In this document: piece by piece, positions 1 through 10,560 of the stretch
Numbering within the stretch: position 1 is the first letter of the stretch
Layout: every line of letters starts with the position of its first letter
Source: Dryas octopetala
Taxonomy: Eukaryota > Streptophyta > Magnoliopsida > Rosales > Rosaceae
DNA length: 64,000 nt
Assembly: GCA_963921425.1 (NCBI GenBank)
Contig: OY992839.1
Span: 3,164,501-3,228,500 of the forward strand
Reading direction: 5' to 3'
Made by a program: the position numbers and the translations under genes
Notes under the pieces: model-generated
Databases searched by the model: none
Told to the model about the DNA's origin: nothing
The model's input: the letters and a program-made list of their open reading frames with translations, nothing else

Positions 1-759
1 GGTAGGGGGGTATGCGTGAATCACGGGGGAAGAGAAGAAAAGGGAAAGAAAAAAAAGAAGAGAAAAAGAAAGGAAAAGGAAAAAAAAAAGAAAAGAAAAG
101 GAAAAAAAAAAGAAAAGAAAAAGAAAAAAAAGGAAAGAAAAAAAAAAGAAGAGAAAAAAAAAAGGAAAGAAATTTTTTTTTTTTTTTTAAGGTAGATTGA
201 GATTTGGAGTCTTTAGACAATTGGAAAGAAAAAAAAAATTTAAGATTTTATTTGGGGTTTGATTTGGTCATTTTGGTGTTTCGTTTAATTGTAAACATAA
301 ATTAGGAAAAAGACATAATATGGTATATTAGTAAAAAAACGAAAAAAGACATAACACAGGCTACACAGCAAGTTAGTATTTGGATCTGAAGATTAATAAA
401 ATAATAGAGTTTACAATGGGGTACATAGGTCAGATTGAGCAAATGTGAGGTGTTATTTATATAATTATTAATTCGTGACCTATTTTTTTAACAGTATTTA
501 CCATCAGCGCGCATTATATTTATCTTATATTACATAAAACCTACTATATAATTTAGTTTTTTCAATGTTTTTTATCAATACAGTAGATAATATGTTAAAT
601 AAGCATATGGTCAAGTTTCATTCAAAATTTTCGTGTTTTGATAGTAATTTCCGTCGTTTTTATCTAATTTTGTCGAAATCCAAATTTTAATCCAAATTTT
701 CACGAAAATTTCCGTCGAAATTTCCATTGAAAATTTCCTCGAAACCGAAATTTTACTCC
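1..759. mobile_element. Mutator-like non-autonomous element, part at window edge
   Basis: The block ends at 759 in AAATTTCG-rich sequence and is an inverted copy of the element at 53376-54483: the stretch from about 480 to 759 matches the reverse complement of about 53376-53660, and the purine-rich tract at 12-170 corresponds to its CT-rich tract. No transposase is visible; the low-complexity reading frame at 12-200 is only the GA tract. The other terminus and target duplication lie outside the window, so family assignment rests on the 53 kb copy. Confidence 0.6.
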
Positions 760-1456
760 TTGGTTGGTACGGTACTAAGAAATTTCCTAATTAATTTCAT
801 TACATGGTTGAATTAAAGCTGATCATATTCAGCAGTCGGTGGCAAATGTATTATGTCAGCACTCATCACCAGCCTCGGAAGAAGTTTAGGAGATTCCCAA
901 AAGATTTCAAAAGTCACGTGGAAACTTTTTCCTACAATTTTCCATATAGATTTTAGCCTTGCATTGCATGCGATCAAAACTCGGCCACCACATGACATAT
1001 ATATATGCACATAGCACTTAGCAATTATGAATTTAGATGTGGGAAAAAAAAATTCAATTATTACTATATATCTTTTCAAACTGTAATGAATGGCATCAAA
1101 TTGTTGTTATATAAAGAAATAATACTACAAAGTCTAAATCTGTATTCTAACTAAATTATTAATATCTTATTTATTGCAAATAAATGGGTCCAAAGATGAA
1201 CTAGGTATATATGAATTTTAAATCACTCTCATTGATCACTTGAAATCCAAATTTAGGATACTAAAGTACTAATCAACACAGAAGACAAAAATGGCATCAA
1301 AGCTATTGGAATATTGAAAGTAGGTGGGCAGCTCTTATATATTTAATTAATATATACTATCAGCAAAAACAGAAAAGAATATAAACAATTTCTAAATCCA
1401 TCATTGGGTCAAGCAAGCAAGAAAGTCAAGAGTACTCGGTTATGGATATATATATG

Positions 1457-1487
<31 letters not shown>

Positions 1488-1866
1488 ATATATATCATAA
1501 TGTATTAACTTTATGCTTTTTCTTGAACAAAGGATGCACATTGAAGGAGTCTAACTTAATGACTGGATTATTTATATAATGAAGTAGAGTTTTGTGAGCA
1601 TATTAATGTGATTAGATTTGTCATTAACAATATACATTATAGATTCGCCGATAGCGACCGAGACAAATTAAGTGAAAGACTTGAATACTAAAGACGCAAA
1701 GTTGGCGCGCGTCTTTGCGGTTGTGAACGTGTCCCAAAAACCGCGTATTTACTTGAACGTTTGCGTCATCACGTACACTCCCACCAAACGAACTAAGAAG
1801 GCAAATAATCCGACAGCGCTTTCTTAAATATGCCCATTTTTCTCTCTCACGTCAGTCCACGTTTTC
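760..1866 (+). other. Upstream module of the first array gene
   Basis: No gene is seen. The stretch contains segments that recur before other array members: an AGCAGTCGGTGGCAAATG-type motif near 833, and TCACGTGGAAACTTTTTCC near 912, with a G-box-like CACGTGG core. A TA/TG microsatellite lies at about 1445-1496. Near 1660-1800 is the recurring GACTTGAA...GCGCG...GCGTCA segment seen upstream of most copies. Confidence 0.55.
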
Positions 1867-1877
1867 TTTAAAGACCC
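1867..1877 (+). promoter_or_regulatory. TTTAAAGACCC promoter box, array gene 1
   Basis: TTTAAAGACCC lies about 80 bases before the ATG. The same TATTTAAAGACCC word precedes copies at 10189, 27288, 39822 and 46963, with decayed forms before 50185 and 56764. It looks like a TATA-type core promoter; transcription start is inferred. Confidence 0.55.
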
Positions 1878-1955
1878 AAAAAGGTTTCAGAAATTTGATC
1901 ACCATCCAAGTATCAAACACAGTAATTAAGCACACTCAACAACAGAGAGGGAGAG

Positions 1956-2180
1956 ATGGCAATGAAGAAAGACACAGCAGCAGGGAAGACCAGCTTCAAG
2001 TACTTAAACCCAGTCACAGAGAAGCCAACAGCTGAATACCATTGCTTCAAACCAAAACCATCTGGGGGTGTACATGTAATTCCAGCAAAGAGGAGGTCAG
2101 TGAAGAGGAGGATTTTGGATGACCTAGTCCAATTTCTGAGGTCTCTACTTTCTGGCCCTACTACTCCTACTCCTCCCTAG
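1956..2180 (+). CDS. Array small basic protein, copy 1 (C-terminally truncated)
   Basis: This is a 74-residue member of the array family, whose function I do not recognise. The start is the ATG in the conserved GAGATGGCAATGAAG context. It keeps the MAMKK start, YHCFKPKPSGG, the core IPAKRRSVKRRILDDLV, and FLRSLLSGP, then stops after PTTPTPP. Downstream, in another frame, the DNA still resembles the lost Ser/Thr/Ala tail (TSAKTHKAAAE) but the terminal VYPxPP codons are gone. A small indel in the proline-codon repeat is the likely cause of the early stop. It is either a shortened functional form or an early pseudogene. Confidence 0.6.
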   Translation: MAMKKDTAAGKTSFKYLNPVTEKPTAEYHCFKPKPSGGVHVIPAKRRSVKRRILDDLVQFLRSLLSGPTTPTPP

Positions 2181-4329
2181 TTCCACTTCTGCTAAAACCC
2201 ACAAGGCTGCAGCTGAAATATCAACAATGTTTAATTTCTTGTGTTTCCATATTGCTTTCTGTACTTGTGCCTTAGTTGATTTGGTACTGTTTCGAGTACT
2301 CGTCCTTTGGTCATTGGTGTAGTTTCTCACCTGGCTTTAATAAACAGAATGCTGTCTGCAGCTGCTTTCTTTTTATAATTCTGCAGTCTAATTTTCTTTC
2401 TTGCTGTCGATCATTCATGTTCTACACTCATTGGGGTTGATGATTGTTTGAGTTAGAATTTGATTGATCATTTTCATGATGAATCGATGAGAGGTTAACC
2501 ATAACCATCATTTTTCCAAACAACTTTGTAATTAAGATTTAAGACCAACAGTGTGCTTGAAAGCCACGTACATATATGTCCTTAAATATTAATAGACCAA
2601 TTAAAGGACATATTATTAATGATTGGTACTTCGCTTTCTAGGGGAGACCAAAAAAGAATAGTATAGAAAGTTGAAATTAAGTGGTGAGTTGCAAAATCAA
2701 GAAATAAAATTAAAGCAAATTATCTAGTTTTTTTTTTAAAAAAATCCCACAATTAATTTCTACATTATGCAAAAAGCAGAAATGAAATCAATTGAAGTTT
2801 CTATGGTTTTCAGTTTGTTGGTGTTATTTTTCAAATTTTTTTTAGATTAATTAATATGCATAACACAAAAATAAATTTTTAAATACAATATATCTATCTT
2901 TTCACTTTATAATTTCTCAATTTCCAAGCAAAAAAATATTTCTGCCTTTTTCATTCAATGTTATGCGAAAGCCATTCTTCCACTTTTCTCATATTAAACA
3001 CCAATATGTTGGTCCTTTTTTGTTTAAGTCGTTGCTTTTGTTGAGTTTGTCTCTAGTTATTCTTAATTATTTAATTACGAAAGGAGATCCAGCTATATAT
3101 CAAGGGGACAAAGTCATTAGCTCAACCTACTTGTGGTCTTGCCGTGTCACACATGCACATCTTTTGCTTATTGTGTGCTACATGCAATTTAATCAAGCAA
3201 AAATCAAAGAATCAAAGAATCAAATTTACCAAAAGTAAATAATCATGCAAATAGTCAAACTAATGGATGTGTAATTCGGTAAGTTGTTAGTTCATTTTTT
3301 TTTTTTGTCAATGGTAAGTTGGTGGTTAATTCAAATACAAAAAGAATTACAAGAAGCTAGAATATACCTGATATAAAAGCACATGTATAAGACACAAAAA
3401 TGAACAAAATTAACTAGCGTGATTTTGAGAGGACCCACTGGCCACTGCCATACAACCGAATTTATTTTGAAATAAAAGATTTTTGGGCATTCTTGGGCCT
3501 AGTTTGTAATTAGTTAGGTGCAAGTCTTGTCTTTGGGCTTCAGTTCTTAGGCCTGATTTCTAATTCGTTAGGTGTTCCTGTCTTTAGGATTTGTCCTCAG
3601 TTTGTAATTAGTTATCAGCCAGGGGTATAAACGAGTTGAGTCAAGCTAAATACAATCGTGCTCAAGTTTTGCTTATCTAAAATATATCGAGCTCTAACTT
3701 CATTTGGCTTGTTTCTTGTACAAATTAACCGAGCTCGAACGAGTCAAAAATAAAAAATAAAAAATTCGAGCTCAATTGGAACTTGAGCTTTATCAAGTCA
3801 ATATACATAGTTTTATGACTTTTATCTAATGACATATGTACGTCTGTAAGCCTACAGTTGACCATGCTACAAGCTACAAGCCTACAATTGGAAGTCTGTA
3901 AACAAGTTTTTTTTTTGGTCAAGAATTTGTTAGTGATTCATTCATAAAAAAAGAATAATTCATTTACTTAATTAGCATAGTAATTATGTATGACATTCTT
4001 AATTCTTTCTAATACACAAATTATATATGGCCTATCTAGCATATGACCACCATAATCTAAAATTTTTTATAATTTAGACAAACATAGAGCTGCTCACAAG
4101 CTTTATGAGCCGAATTAACACACCAAAGTTTAAGATTGGCTTATTTGTTAAAGGAACAAACCACAAATTGGCTTTTTTCTTTTATGAGCCGAACTCGAGC
4201 TGTATTAAGTTGATTTACAGCTCTAATTACAAAGAATAAGGTACATTTATCAGAATAGAATCCAAACTATATGCCAAAAACATATTTCTTTCCGTCGCAC
4301 AATAGAATCCATATCCATGGACTAGTTGT
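2181..4329. other. Array spacer (3' flank of copy 1, upstream of copy 2)
   Basis: No gene is seen. The first 200 bases keep the family 3' UTR pattern (CTTTAATAAACAGAATG near 2335, possible polyadenylation region). About 2960-3620 is a diverged copy of flank also present near 8400-8900, 15490-15990, 38340-38830 and 41110-41660 (GTCRTTAGCTCAACCT, TCAAGCAAAAATCAAA). The short reading frames here are not conserved between the copies. Confidence 0.5.
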
Positions 4330-4339
4330 AACTTATGAT

Positions 4340-4440
4340 TTTTTTTTTTTTTTTTTTTTTCAAGGGAGGGGGAATGGTTTGAACCCGGGTGTGTAGGGGC
4401 GAGGTTTTATCCTCGACCACTCGGCCAACCCCAATTCACC
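4340..4440 (-). mobile_element. tRNA-derived SINE
   Basis: On the minus strand it reads GGGGTTGGCCGAGTGGTCG, an A-box like that of tRNA-Leu/Ser, then GGGTTCAAACC, a B-box, then a short body and a poly-A tail (poly-T at 4340-4360 on the + strand). A direct repeat AACTTATGAT flanks it at 4330-4339 and 4441-4450. The related locus near 22660 lacks the insert. At about 100 bp it is very short for a SINE. Pol III promoter activity is inferred. Confidence 0.75.
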
Positions 4441-4450
4441 AACTTATGAT

Positions 4451-4808
4451 CTTTTTAATTGACTAAAAGAAATTATAATATATATTCTTCCATCGCTATT
4501 GAGCCGAGAGAATGGGCTGGGACAATGGCAATTAACGAAAAAGCGCATGAGCCCAAAGGCCATGAGTAGACGATATGTTTACTTTAGAGTTTTTACAGTG
4601 TGTTTTGGGCTATTTTATGTTGTTCATCAAAGCATACACAGCCGCCCCGATTACGTGGCCTTAAAACCTAACCGACCACTTAAATTAAACCCTTTGAAAT
4701 TTTGATGATGCTCAAATAACATGCCTTTTACTTTTACCTCACTTTTTTCCTGTGTAACTACTAACTTTGATGATGTCAGTCAAATACTCGCCACCCCTCC
4801 ATCCCCTC
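4451..4808 (+). other. Upstream region of copy 2
   Basis: Nearly identical to 12667-13024 and closely similar to 22680-22966, which precedes the intact copy at 23023. It contains a repeated GATGATGTCAGTCAAATA motif near 4770. The 68-residue frame at 4499-4705 has no family support and is broken in the 22.7 kb homologue, so it is not called. Confidence 0.5.
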
Positions 4809-4816
4809 TATAAATA
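4809..4816 (+). promoter_or_regulatory. TATAAATA box, copy 2
   Basis: TATAAATA lies 50 bases before the start codon, in a context shared with 13025-13032 and, as TATAAGTA, with 22967-22974. The spacing suits a very short leader. Confidence 0.6.
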
Positions 4817-4865
4817 TACCAATGCTTCCTCTATTACAACATAAGCCACTAGGAGCTAATTAGCA

Positions 4866-5188
4866 ATGCAGAAAAATTCAGATGCAAGGAAAATGTTGAA
4901 GGCCAGAACAGATCCAAAGGAGCTGATGATGAAGCTTCCCAACATGAGTGACGAGCTGCAGCCACCTTCATATTATTGCTTCAAACCAAAACTAGCTGGG
5001 GGTGTAAGTGTAATTCCAGCAAAGAGGAGGTCAGTAATTCAGTAAAGAGAGTGATTTTTGATGACATAGTCCAATTTCCAAGGTCCCTACTTTCAGGCCC
5101 TGCTACTACTCCAAGAGTCCAAGCTGAAACATCAAACATGGCCAAAAAGAACACAAGCAGCAACCACGTTTACCGAACCCCACCGTAG
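4866..5188 (+). pseudogene. Array small basic protein, copy 2 (frameshifted)
   Basis: The ATG at 4866 opens a frame that reads the N-terminal half (QKNSDARKMLKARTDPKEL, then the YYCFKPKLAGG block and IPAKRRSV) and stops at 5043-5045 after 59 residues. Relative to the intact relative at 23023, about 8 bases (ATTCAGTA) are inserted within the core. The second half (VKRVIFDDIVQF, SLLSGP, the final SSNHVYRTPP) remains open in another frame to 5188. The proximal product would lack the core's second half and the C-terminus. The same lesion is present at 13082, so it predates the duplication. A short functional product cannot be excluded. Confidence 0.75.
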
Positions 5189-5536
5189 CACGCATGCAAT
5201 GTGTCCTGTTATTTAGTTACCTTCTAATAGCTTTCTATATATACTTGCATGGGTCGGTCGACTTAGCTAGTTGGTGTGATGTGTGATTTACTTTTCGTCC
5301 TTTGCTCATTTTGGTGTAGTTTCTCTGGCTTTAATAAACATTATTCGAACCTATAGGCTATGGTAGACAATTAATATGCTATGTTTAATTCGCAATGTGT
5401 TTTGGGCTATCTATTTGCTTATCACAACTTTGGACCAGTAGTTAAAAAATGATTCAGGGGTCCAAGGCCTATCCACGCATTAAAAAATTATTTAATTGGT
5501 TCATCTTAATTCATTCACAACTCAATGAAATAAAAA
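5189..5536. other. 3' flank of copy 2
   Basis: No gene is seen. It holds the family 3' UTR remnant (GGCTTTAATAAACATTATT near 5327, possible polyadenylation region) and AT-rich spacer, matching 13405-13748 almost base for base. Confidence 0.5.
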
Positions 5537-5750
5537 GAGTGCTGCTATTTGCACTTTTTTTTTTTCTTTTTGCACACCCTTTACTCCTATACACTCTATA
5601 AAACATTTTAAATTTTACAATTTCTCAAAAAACATTCATAAAATTCAAAATTACCCACACTCAAAAAAAAAAAAAAATACACACACACACCCACAGCCAA
5701 CCCACCCCCGCACCCCACAGCCACCCCAGGCCGTCGCCGGAGTTCCTCTT

Positions 5751-5816
<66 letters not shown>

Positions 5817-6357
5817 TCTCTTCCCCTTTCTTTCTCTTTCTCTTTCTCTTTCTCCTTCGATATTGACATCAGGTGGGGTAAGGCGAGGCTAGGTGCGAAG
5901 GGGAGAGGTGAGGCTGGGCGCGGAGGGGAGGGCCGAGACTGGGCACAAAGGGGAGGGGCGTCACCGATCTGATCTGGAACAGAGAAGGACAGAGAAGAGA
6001 GAGAGGAGAGAGAGAGAGAAAGAAAGAAAGAGAAAGAGGAGAGAGGAGAATTGGAAGGGTTGAACTGCCGATGACCTTGCCGGCGGCGGGGGTGGCTGAG
6101 GGTGGTGTCGGGGTGAGGACAGAGAGGGACAGAAGAGAGAAAGAGAAAGGGAGATATGAGAGAGTGCGAGGCGCAGACGCCAGAGATGGTCTAGGTGGGT
6201 GTGCACTTGGAGGTGGTGAACTGGTGATGGCTGGTTTGGGGTGTGTAATGAGGGTATAATGGTCATTTGAATTAGGGGTTAGAATTGTAATTTAATAAAT
6301 GAAGAAAAAATGTGTGCAAAAAGAAAAAAAAAAAAAGATATGCAAATAACAACACTC
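5537..6357. mobile_element. Non-autonomous TIR element with CT-rich interior
   Basis: Inverted ends GAGTGCTGCTATTTGC and, at the right, the reverse complement of GAGTGTTGTTATTTGC. AATAAAAA lies immediately outside both ends (5529-5536 and 6358-6365), an apparent 8-bp target duplication. The interior has A-rich, CA-rich and a long (CT)n tract (about 5755-5812). Frames inside on both strands are low-complexity and carry no transposase motif. The 8-bp duplication suggests hAT, but the target is A-rich, so class is uncertain. A sister copy is at 13749-14580. Confidence 0.7.
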
Positions 6358-6534
6358 AATAAAAAAGGGAAAGTGAAAGATCCTATTTCTTGATCCTGGC
6401 CTATTTTATTTTACTATTATATTATGGTACTTCAAGTGTTGATTAATTATTAGATGATTGCAAATTTGCATATCATGGTCTTTTGAATTATGAATTTATC
6501 ATTTTGATCATCATCATCCTCCTTTTCAAAGTAG

Positions 6535-7246
6535 GGGTGGACACGGGTCGGTTTGGTTCTGTTTAGCTCCCAACTCGTAGACCAAACCAATGTCTTCGGG
6601 TTGGTGATTTTTCAAACCAAACCAACCCAATAAAAGTGAAAAAATCGAACTAAACCAAACCAATCAAAGTCGGGTTGGGTTGGTCGGTTTGATCGGTTTG
6701 AGCTTGGCCCAAAATACAATTAAAATTTAGGCCCAAATAAAAAATGAATGAAACTCTATTTAAGTTATAAAATAAATATGTCTCTGTTTTCTAGACGTGA
6801 ACCCAATTCAGTGCATGTTTTCAGCACATTTACAATCACAAGTAAAATAATAAAGCCATATATGTGAAACATTAATATTAATATATATATATATTAAAGA
6901 ACAAAGTTATGTGCAAGATTAATATTAAATTATTATGATATTAAAAAACGTAGGCCATGAACCTAGGGAAGGTGAGATGAGTTCCCATTTTTTTGAGCTT
7001 TTGACCATTATAAACAAAGTGAGATGAGAAACTAGACATGTGAATATTTAATTTAATTTTTTATTTTTAGGTAGGGTTGGGTTGAGTTTGATCGATTATT
7101 TAGAACCTCAACCCGCTAACCAACCCATTTGGATCGAATTGGTCGGGTTATAAACCGACCTCTCTAAATTAGGTGTTAGAAACTAAACCAACCCAACCCA
7201 TTTTGATTGGGTTGGTCGGTTTGCGTTGGGTTATGTCCACTCCTAC
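6535..7246. mobile_element. TIR element with GGTTGGGTT-rich ends, absent from duplicate
   Basis: The ends are GGGTGGACACGGGTCGGTTT and the inverted TATGTCCACTCCTAC. A direct repeat TTCAAAGTAG flanks it (6525-6534, 7247-7256). The duplicate block at 14757 has the uninterrupted TTCAAAGTAGCCC, an empty site that fixes the insertion limits. There is no coding capacity. The 10-bp duplication fits a Mutator-like element better than hAT, but end offsets leave this open. Confidence 0.75.
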
Positions 7247-7611
7247 TTCAAAGTAGCCCTTTTCCTGTTTTGAATACCCAATATGTTTGGTTATTCAATT
7301 GCCACACATGCCTTCATATAAGTCTAATGATTTCATCTTTGTATATTTGTTTTTAAAATACTTTCTTGTTTTTGTCTTTGCTCCCTTGGTCCCTTCATAA
7401 ATCTCAATTTGTCTGGGGCACCCGCACGACAGCACAACTAGTACGTACGGTATTATTATTTATATTAATTATATATTCCATATACTGACAAAAACAATAT
7501 TATATAGATGCACTAGAAATAGACTCATTACAAGAAGTTGATATATTTGTGATACTAATATTTATATGTGTGTTCCAGTGTTCTTGTGAATAAATGTGTG
7601 ATTAACAATAT

Positions 7612-7813
7612 GAATAATGCTATACTTACCACATTTCTTATACCACATTCTTATACCATCTCACGTGTCATTACTTTATTGGACAGAGTTTTTCTTTTTC
7701 TTTTTGAGTTTTTTTTTTTATTTTTTAGTATCCAATGTATGAATGCCATGTAAGTTGCCACATAAGGTGGTATGAAATTATGGTATAAAAATGTGGTATA
7801 TCTAGCACTACTG
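7612..7813. mobile_element. MITE, Mutator-like, 202 bp
   Basis: Imperfect inverted ends (AATGCTATACTTACCACATT versus, on the other strand, TAGTGCTAGATATACCACAT) and a 9-bp direct repeat TAACAATAT at 7603-7611 and 7814-7822. The duplicate at about 15235-15250 has a single copy of the target and no insert. The 61-residue frame at 7568-7753 crosses its left edge and is not a gene. Confidence 0.75.
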
Positions 7814-7956
7814 TAACAATATATACGTACATTCTAGATTTGCTATATGTCCGACACAATATTAACTTGCGGTCTTGGAAACCGCGTTAATCATATGTAA
7901 GTTTGGGTGATTGCGTCAACCCGCATTCCCACCAAACCAATCCAACAGGATCCTAA

Positions 7957-8292
7957 GTCCGTTTGTATCCTATTCAAATTTTTTTTTCAAAAATTTTAAA
8001 TTTTTTTTAATATAATTTTTCAAAATCAATTTTTAAAATTTTAAAACTTGTTTGATATGAAATTTAAAAATAATTTTTAAAATATAAAAATGATGGCAAC
8101 TAAGAAAAAATAAAGTGTAAAAATAAAATTAAAAAAAATGATGTTTTATTATTTTTAAAAAGATGATGTTTTTGAATTTTTTTCTAAAAATTATTTTTGA
8201 AAATGATCTTCCAAATACGTTTTCTTGACTAAAACTTATTTTTTTGTTTTAAAAATAAAATAAAATTTTTGAATAGAATACCAAACAAGCCC
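7957..8292. mobile_element. MITE, Tourist-type, 336 bp
   Basis: Inverted ends GTCCGTTTGTATCCTATTC and, reversed, GGGCTTGTTTGGTATTCTAT. TAA lies on both sides (7954-7956, 8293-8295). The duplicate at about 15370 reads GGATCCTAAACTTGCCTC without the insert. The interior is AT-rich palindromic sequence. Confidence 0.7.
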
Positions 8293-9717
8293 TAAACTGC
8301 CTCTTTCCACTCTCGTTTTATTTAAAGACCCAAATTCACTATTTATGTCTTTTCACTTTATAATTTTTTAATTTCCAACAAATATATATATATCTGTCTT
8401 TTTTCATTCAATGTTACGGCGAAAGCCGTCATTTTATCCCCTCCTTCCACTTCTTTTTCATATTAAGCAATTAATAAAAATTTTAATTTGTCTGCCCTTT
8501 TTCTTTTTCTTTGAGTATTTTGCTTTGTTGAGCTTGTTTCTAGTTAATGTTCTTATTTAATTAAGAACAGGGGCAGAGTCGGTAGCTCAAGTTACTCGTG
8601 GTCGTGCGGTGTCACCAATAAAAACACAAGCCTACAAAATAGTAAACACCCATTTTGTACTTTTATGTGCTTCTGCTACATAAAATTGGGTCAAGCAAAA
8701 ATCAAATTGTTAAATTGTCAAATTTACTAAAAATTAAATAATCGTCCAAATAATAGATGTGTAATTTGGGTAAGTTGTCGGTTATGCCTCTTTTCATGTA
8801 CATATATGCATGTGCTTTTATGAAAGAATATGTCTCCTTATAGTTATATGTGACACGAAAATGAGAAAAGCCTTACAACTGAAAATACAAGGGTACGTTT
8901 TTGGGCCCGGTCCGTTTTTTCCATTTTTGTAAGTTTCGGTTGATAAGATTCCCCAATAACAACAGCCAACATTAAATCATATCCCTATCCAAAAATAAAA
9001 AATGAAATCATCCTAATTCCTATGTCTTTTGTCGGGCTCTCATGACGTGGAAACTTTTTCCAATAAATTGTGAGGATTGCATGCTTATGATTTTGTTTGA
9101 AAAGACTTTGGGGGCTACCACTAACTCACTTAGCACTTAGGAAGGAAGATGCGGAGGAAAGAATCCAACTGCATCTTTCTATCTTTTCAATCCAATTAAC
9201 TAATGAAAATCATATCAAATTCTTCCACTAAAAACCACAAGATTGACATATTAAACAGCTTATTTAATAAATAATAAAGCATAATTATTTTATTAATTAT
9301 ACATACAAAAATAATATTATATAGATGCATTCAATAATTTAATGACTTTGAAATTAAGCTTAACAAGTCGATCGGCGGTATCGTGATCCACCGTGTCCAA
9401 TGTAAGCAGTCTGCTACTTAATACATTATTAGCAGTCGGCTTACTCATCATCATGTTGACTATATTAGCAGTCGGCTTACTCATTAGCTATCATCTGCTA
9501 CTTAATTTAATCACCGTTTGGTAAATTGTTAATTAATTAAATTCCAATTCCTAACTGATTATATCTGTGGAAGCATGCGTATATTTATTGTGGTGCTTTA
9601 AATTTACACGTGTGCGAACGGTTAGTTTCTGGCAAATTAATCATTACTTTCTTTTATGTTAATTAAAAAATTTGAATATGGAGGTGCAAACACCCATGGC
9701 GAAGCGCACGTCTTCCG
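8293..9717. other. Array spacer
   Basis: No gene is seen. It has the recurring segment GTGGTCGTGCGGTGTCACC near 8596, the CATGACGTGGAAACTTTTTCC promoter-module motif near 9040, and three neighbouring GCAGTCKGCTWACT-type words at about 9405-9480. A gene copy expected at the end of this module is missing. Confidence 0.45.
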
Positions 9718-9846
9718 ATGATATAGCCTCATATTTGCTTTTGCGACAACCACAACCACAACCACGATCCAACTATCATCTGACAATGATATAGCCTCAT
9801 ATTTGCTTTCGACAACCACAACCACGATCCAACTATCATCTGACAA
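9718..9846. repeat. Two-copy tandem repeat
   Basis: ATGATATAGCCTCATATTTG starts at 9718 and again at 9786. Each unit ends in GATCCAACTATCATCTGACAA, and the first carries about 8 extra bases in its CAACCACAACC run. Frames through it on the minus strand are repeat artefacts. Confidence 0.85.
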
Positions 9847-10119
9847 AAATCAAAGGTACGTTTGGCCGTTTACTTGTGCTAAAACTGTGGGTTTGTGCAT
9901 GTGTCCTCAAATCCGAAAGCGCGTCTATTTTGCGTGAGGTGGCAAAGAAAAAAGGTATTTTGCCTTCACGATGCCGTAAGGCGCCAAAGTGCAAAACCAA
10001 GAAAGTAAAATAAAGAGAGAAAAAGACGAAGGTGAGATGGGATACAGTGATATAAGTTTCTCTCCCAAACCAAGCACGAAAGTAAAACACCAAACCAAAC
10101 CTTCAATTCCACCTTTTTC

Positions 10120-10151
10120 TATATATAGCCTTATTCGTTATTTAAAGACCC
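10120..10151 (+). promoter_or_regulatory. TATA boxes of copy 3
   Basis: TATATATA at 10120-10127 and TATTTAAAGACCC beginning at 10139 precede the ATG by about 65 and 45 bases. The same pair precedes copy 9. Confidence 0.55.
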
Positions 10152-10188
10152 AAAACAGAAACCCACACACTGAGAAAGCCACTGAGAG

Positions 10189-10560
10189 ATGGCAATGAAG
10201 AAGACAAACTCAGAAGCAGTGAAGGCGTTGAAGTGCTCAAACCCAGCTGACAAAACAGAGTACCCAAAGGAGCAGCTAATGAAGAAGCTTCACATTCACA
10301 ACAACAACAACAACAACAAGACTGGGCTGCTGCACCCACCTGCATATTATTGCCTCAAACCAAAACCTGGGGGTCTGATTCCGGCAAAGAGGGGGTCAGT
10401 AAAAAGAATGATTTTTGATGACATAGTCCGATTTTTTGGGTCTCTGCTTTCAGGCCCCAATACTCCTCCTTCCACTTCTGCTGAAACCCACAAGGCTGCA
10501 CCTAAAATATCAAACACCATGAAGATCAGCATCAACCAGGTTTACCCAAGCCGACCATAG
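10189..10560 (+). CDS. Array small basic protein, copy 3 (intact)
   Basis: The 123-residue product has no recognised function. The ATG is in the family context GAGATGGCAATGAAG. The order is MAMKKTNSEAVKAL (1-14); ADKTEYPKEQLMKKLH; an Asn run of six after His-Ile-His; PPAYYCLKPKPGG (about 51-63); the core IPAKRGSVKRMIFDDIV (about 65-81; Gly replaces the second Arg); FFGSLLSGP; a Pro/Ser/Thr/Ala linker with AETHKAAPKISN; and the end INQVYPSRP, where the usual Pro is Arg. It has no signal peptide or membrane segment, and the KR-rich core could act as a nuclear signal (inference). Copy 9 (27288) is its recent duplicate. Confidence 0.75.
   Translation: MAMKKTNSEAVKALKCSNPADKTEYPKEQLMKKLHIHNNNNNNKTGLLHPPAYYCLKPKPGGLIPAKRGSVKRMIFDDIVRFFGSLLSGPNTPPSTSAETHKAAPKISNTMKISINQVYPSRP

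Larger units (their letters stand above)
4128..9526. repeat. Segmental duplication block A, copy 1
   Basis: Apart from indels, this aligns with 12246-16829: the SINE, pseudogene copy 2, the 5537 TIR element and about 2.3 kb of further flank appear in the same order. Differences include the three later insertions in this copy (6535, 7612, 7957), a 129-bp insert in the other copy, and a deletion near 8910. The match ends at the CCGTTTGGTAAATT word near 9510-9526. Confidence 0.85.

Noticed and set aside
2963..3238. 91-residue frame with hydrophobic stretch
   Set aside because: Related flanks at 8400, 15500 and 41150 have indels and stops through this frame.
4361..4440. Functional tRNA gene on the minus strand
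   Set aside because: A- and B-box words are present but the sequence does not form paired acceptor arms, and the poly-A tail with target duplication marks a retroposed SINE.
4499..4705. 68-residue + frame identical at 12715-12921
   Set aside because: Identity is explained by the recent block duplication; the homologous region at 22730-22870 has a deletion and does not keep the frame.
5651..6266. Frames on both strands rich in Arg-Glu or Ser-Leu repeats (also 14102-14496)
   Set aside because: They arise from the (CT)n/(GA)n tracts in the 5537 and 13749 elements.
9718..9846. Possible CRISPR-like or regulatory repeat
   Set aside because: Only two adjacent units with no spacer; a simple tandem duplication in a plant genome.
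10347..10535. Minus-strand frame of about 62 residues opposite nearly every array gene (FDILGAALWVSAEVEGG-type)
   Set aside because: It recurs only because it is the complement of the conserved coding strand; it lacks its own promoter pattern and its conservation follows the sense codons.
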